Source: Sandaracinaceae bacterium (GTDB lineage: Bacteria; Myxococcota_A; Polyangia; Polyangiales; Sandaracinaceae). Taken from it: DNA of 45,726 bases. Location of the stretch: positions 1 to 45,726 of the forward strand of contig JAVJQK010000069.1 in assembly GCA_040218145.1 (NCBI GenBank). The letters are read 5' to 3'. Of this stretch, positions 44,015 to 45,726 are shown one piece after another. Both the position numbers and the translations under genes were made by a program. Numbering within the stretch: position 1 is the first letter of the stretch; the number at the start of each line of letters is the position of its first letter. The notes under the pieces are model-generated. The model ran no database searches and had not been told where the DNA came from. It saw only the letters and a list, made by a program, of their open reading frames with translations.

Positions 44015-45655
44015 TCACACGCCGTCCGGCAACAGCAGCGCGAACTCCACCGTCACCGGCTGCTCGGCGCACTGCATCGCGTAGCCGCCGATGGGCAAGG
44101 TGACCGGGTCGCCCACGTCCGGGTCGCCCGTGGCCTCGCCGTTGCCGTCGATGTCCATGAACCCGAGGATCTGGTAGTCGCCCGCCGGGAGCTCCGCGTC
44201 GACGAGATAGGTCTCGGGCGAGATGCCCTCCGTGATGTCGACGTCGTCGAAGCGGAACGAGGCGAGCGCCTCGGCGCCGTCGCGCGGGCCGCTGATCGTG
44301 ACGTCCTCCGCGCGGTAGACGCTGCCGCGCACCGTGCCGCGGAGCGGGTCGGCGAGCATGTCGCTCTCTCGCACGGTGCGCGAGGCGTCGAAGGCGAGGG
44401 TGAAGCGCCCCGCGTCGGCCATGACGCTGCCGTGGTCCTCGCAGCGGTTCTCGGGCGGCGGAGGGATGTCCTCGGGGACGGGGTTGCCCACGTACGGCAC
44501 GAACTCGACGTCGCGCAGCGCGTGCAGCGGCGAGTCGACCGCGTAGGCGATGCCGAACCGGCCCGCCTCGCCCGTCGCGATCACACGCACGACGCCGCCG
44601 CCCGTCGGGTCGTCGTAGTGGAAGGGCACCGTGAAGGGCCGCGAGGAGCCGGCCTCCTCCGTCTCCTGCGCGCGCATGTTGTCGAGCATGCGGAAGACGT
44701 TCTGACGGAACTGCTCGCCGGCCACGTAGCTCGCGGGGGCGCGCGCGAAGGGCACGCGGCGGCCGTCGAGGAGCACGACGTCGAAGGCCACGTCGACCAT
44801 CCCGTCGTCGATCAGCGGGGTGACGGTGATGCGCAGCCAGTCGTGCGGAAGCAGCTGGAAGTCGTCGAAGTTCTGGTCGCGGCCCGCGCTGATGCCGTAG
44901 GCGCGAGAGCTGAAGAAGTCGAACTCGTCGCGGCTCAGCACGAAGTTCACAGTCCCGCCGATCATCTCGTGCGGCGTGCCCTCGAAGGCGGCGGTGTTGA
45001 CCAGCCCGCTCCGGAGGGAGGTGCGCGGGTTCTCGGTCTGCACCGCCAGCTCCGCCGCCCCCGCGCGGTACTCGACCCGGATCATCAGGTAGCCGCCGTT
45101 GGCGCTGACCACGTGGTACTCGAGCTTCCACGGGTGCATGCCGTCCGGGTCGCCCGCCGTCTCGCGCTGGGTGGTCGCGAGCGCCACGCGCACGGTGTCG
45201 ATGAAGAGCGCGCCGTAGTCGTAGGAGACCGGGACGCGGAGCACGGTGCGCGCGTCGGTGCCGTCGGTGGGCTCCATCTCCAGGCTGACCACCGCCTGCT
45301 CGCGGGTGCGGGGATCCTCGGCCGAGCTCAGCAAGAGGCCGCGGTCCAGGGCGTAGCGGCGGTGGTGGGTGCCCCCGCGCGCGGCCTCGCCGAAGAGCGG
45401 CCCCACCACCTCGAGGAAGTCGGCTTCGTCCGTCAGCGCGCGCGTGACGGTCAGGCCCACGAACTCGATCGGCTCCGACCGCGGACGCAGCAGGTCCTCG
45501 CCGGGGTCGCCGCTGGAGGGCGACGCCTCGTCGCAAGCCACGCCGACGCACGCACAGAGCAGCCCCAGCAGCGCGCGGCGAAAACGACTGCGCGCGCCTC
45601 GTCGGCGGGACGCCGCGCCCAGCGCGCCAGTCGCTCCTCCGAAATGCTGAAGCAT
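44015..45655 (-). CDS. Large hypothetical lipoprotein
   Basis: A 546-residue exported lipoprotein. The signal has a long basic n-region (RRRGARSRFRR) and a lipobox CVGVAC near residue 41. The mature part has no domain that I recognise; it looks beta-rich and includes the Asp/Gly-rich MDIDGNGEATGDPDVGDP near the end, a possible calcium loop. It lies directly upstream of the di-haem peroxidase-like gene in the same operon, so it may be its partner, as the LVIVD lipoprotein is for the other peroxidase. ATG 45655 lies inside a perfect inverted repeat; the frame stays open to the window edge, so an earlier start outside cannot be excluded. Confidence 0.75.
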   Translation of the reverse strand: MLQHFGGATGALGAASRRRGARSRFRRALLGLLCACVGVACDEASPSSGDPGEDLLRPRSEPIEFVGLTVTRALTDEADFLEVVGPLFGEAARGGTHHRRYALDRGLLLSSAEDPRTREQAVVSLEMEPTDGTDARTVLRVPVSYDYGALFIDTVRVALATTQRETAGDPDGMHPWKLEYHVVSANGGYLMIRVEYRAGAAELAVQTENPRTSLRSGLVNTAAFEGTPHEMIGGTVNFVLSRDEFDFFSSRAYGISAGRDQNFDDFQLLPHDWLRITVTPLIDDGMVDVAFDVVLLDGRRVPFARAPASYVAGEQFRQNVFRMLDNMRAQETEEAGSSRPFTVPFHYDDPTGGGVVRVIATGEAGRFGIAYAVDSPLHALRDVEFVPYVGNPVPEDIPPPPENRCEDHGSVMADAGRFTLAFDASRTVRESDMLADPLRGTVRGSVYRAEDVTISGPRDGAEALASFRFDDVDITEGISPETYLVDAELPAGDYQILGFMDIDGNGEATGDPDVGDPVTLPIGGYAMQCAEQPVTVEFALLLPDGV

Positions 45656-45659
45656 TTCG
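45640..45659. repeat. Perfect 9-bp inverted repeat over the start codon
   Basis: CGAAATGCT at 45640-45648 and AGCATTTCG at 45651-45659 form a perfect palindrome with a two-base centre. It contains the proposed ATG of the large lipoprotein gene and is much more AT-rich than the flanks. It could be an operator or an mRNA hairpin that limits initiation. Confidence 0.6.
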
Positions 45660-45726
45660 TCGTCGGCCCGCCGCGCTGGACGCGACGTCGCGCTCGCCGA
45701 TCCATCACGCGCATCTTCGCCGCGCG

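Overview
The window is very GC-rich chromosomal DNA with dense gene packing and frequent GTG/TTG starts. It carries many lipoproteins with Asp/Ala/Gly-rich linkers just after the lipobox Cys, Myxococcus-type Cys-rich (DUF4215) repeats, a fibro-slime domain and surface haem lipoproteins. This combination points to a myxobacterium (Myxococcota, order Polyangiales, most like the Sandaracinaceae). That assignment is inferred from gene content; no rRNA or marker phylogeny is available here. I found no tRNA, rRNA, CRISPR array, insertion sequence or phage gene.

Layout. 1-1086: a CTCCGC hexamer array that runs off the left edge, then about 700 bases without a recognisable gene. 1087-3598 (+): a YbaK-type deacylase and a formaldehyde detoxification pair (frmA/frmB). 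3637-11053 (-): a SUV3-like RNA helicase, a translationally coupled pair of surface lipoproteins (di-haem peroxidase-like plus LVIVD propeller) and a PIN-PhoH protein. 11320-13668 (+): a lipoprotein fusing a serine hydrolase to a NamZ/DUF1343 muramidase. 13635-23806 (-): a metallophosphoesterase, a flavoprotein/membrane ferredoxin pair, a decapeptide-repeat protein, a DUF4215/fibro-slime lipoprotein, an M49-like peptidase, a frameshifted sulfotransferase and a small membrane protein. 23920-26565: an APH-like kinase coupled to DUF3052, then aspartate kinase. 26961-29752: a Kazal/antistasin Cys-rich protein, a small membrane protein and a CPBP protease. 29753-30383: a compound tandem-repeat block.

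30384-40858 is the most unusual part. It holds a 2-oxoglutarate oxygenase, a double GNAT-like protein, an AurF-type diiron oxygenase, two small proteins, a free-standing acyl carrier protein, a stand-alone adenylation enzyme, a polysaccharide deacetylase, two paralogous beta-helix lipoproteins flanking a Cys-rich lipoprotein, and a stand-alone HMG-CoA-synthase-like enzyme. I read it as a candidate carrier-protein-dependent pathway that oxidises a loaded (probably amino) acid and may attach the product to a glycan or envelope component. It lacks a ketosynthase, condensation domain or exosortase. 40949-45655 holds a di-haem cytochrome lipoprotein and, on the other strand, a lipoprotein/peroxidase-like operon that echoes the pair at 5938-9704.

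Main oddities: the pathway candidate; the paralogous beta-helix proteins with a shared Cys-x-x-Cys tail; the frameshift in the sulfotransferase; the serine hydrolase-NamZ fusion; the 7+2+7 hexamer array; and a perfect inverted repeat over the start codon at 45655.
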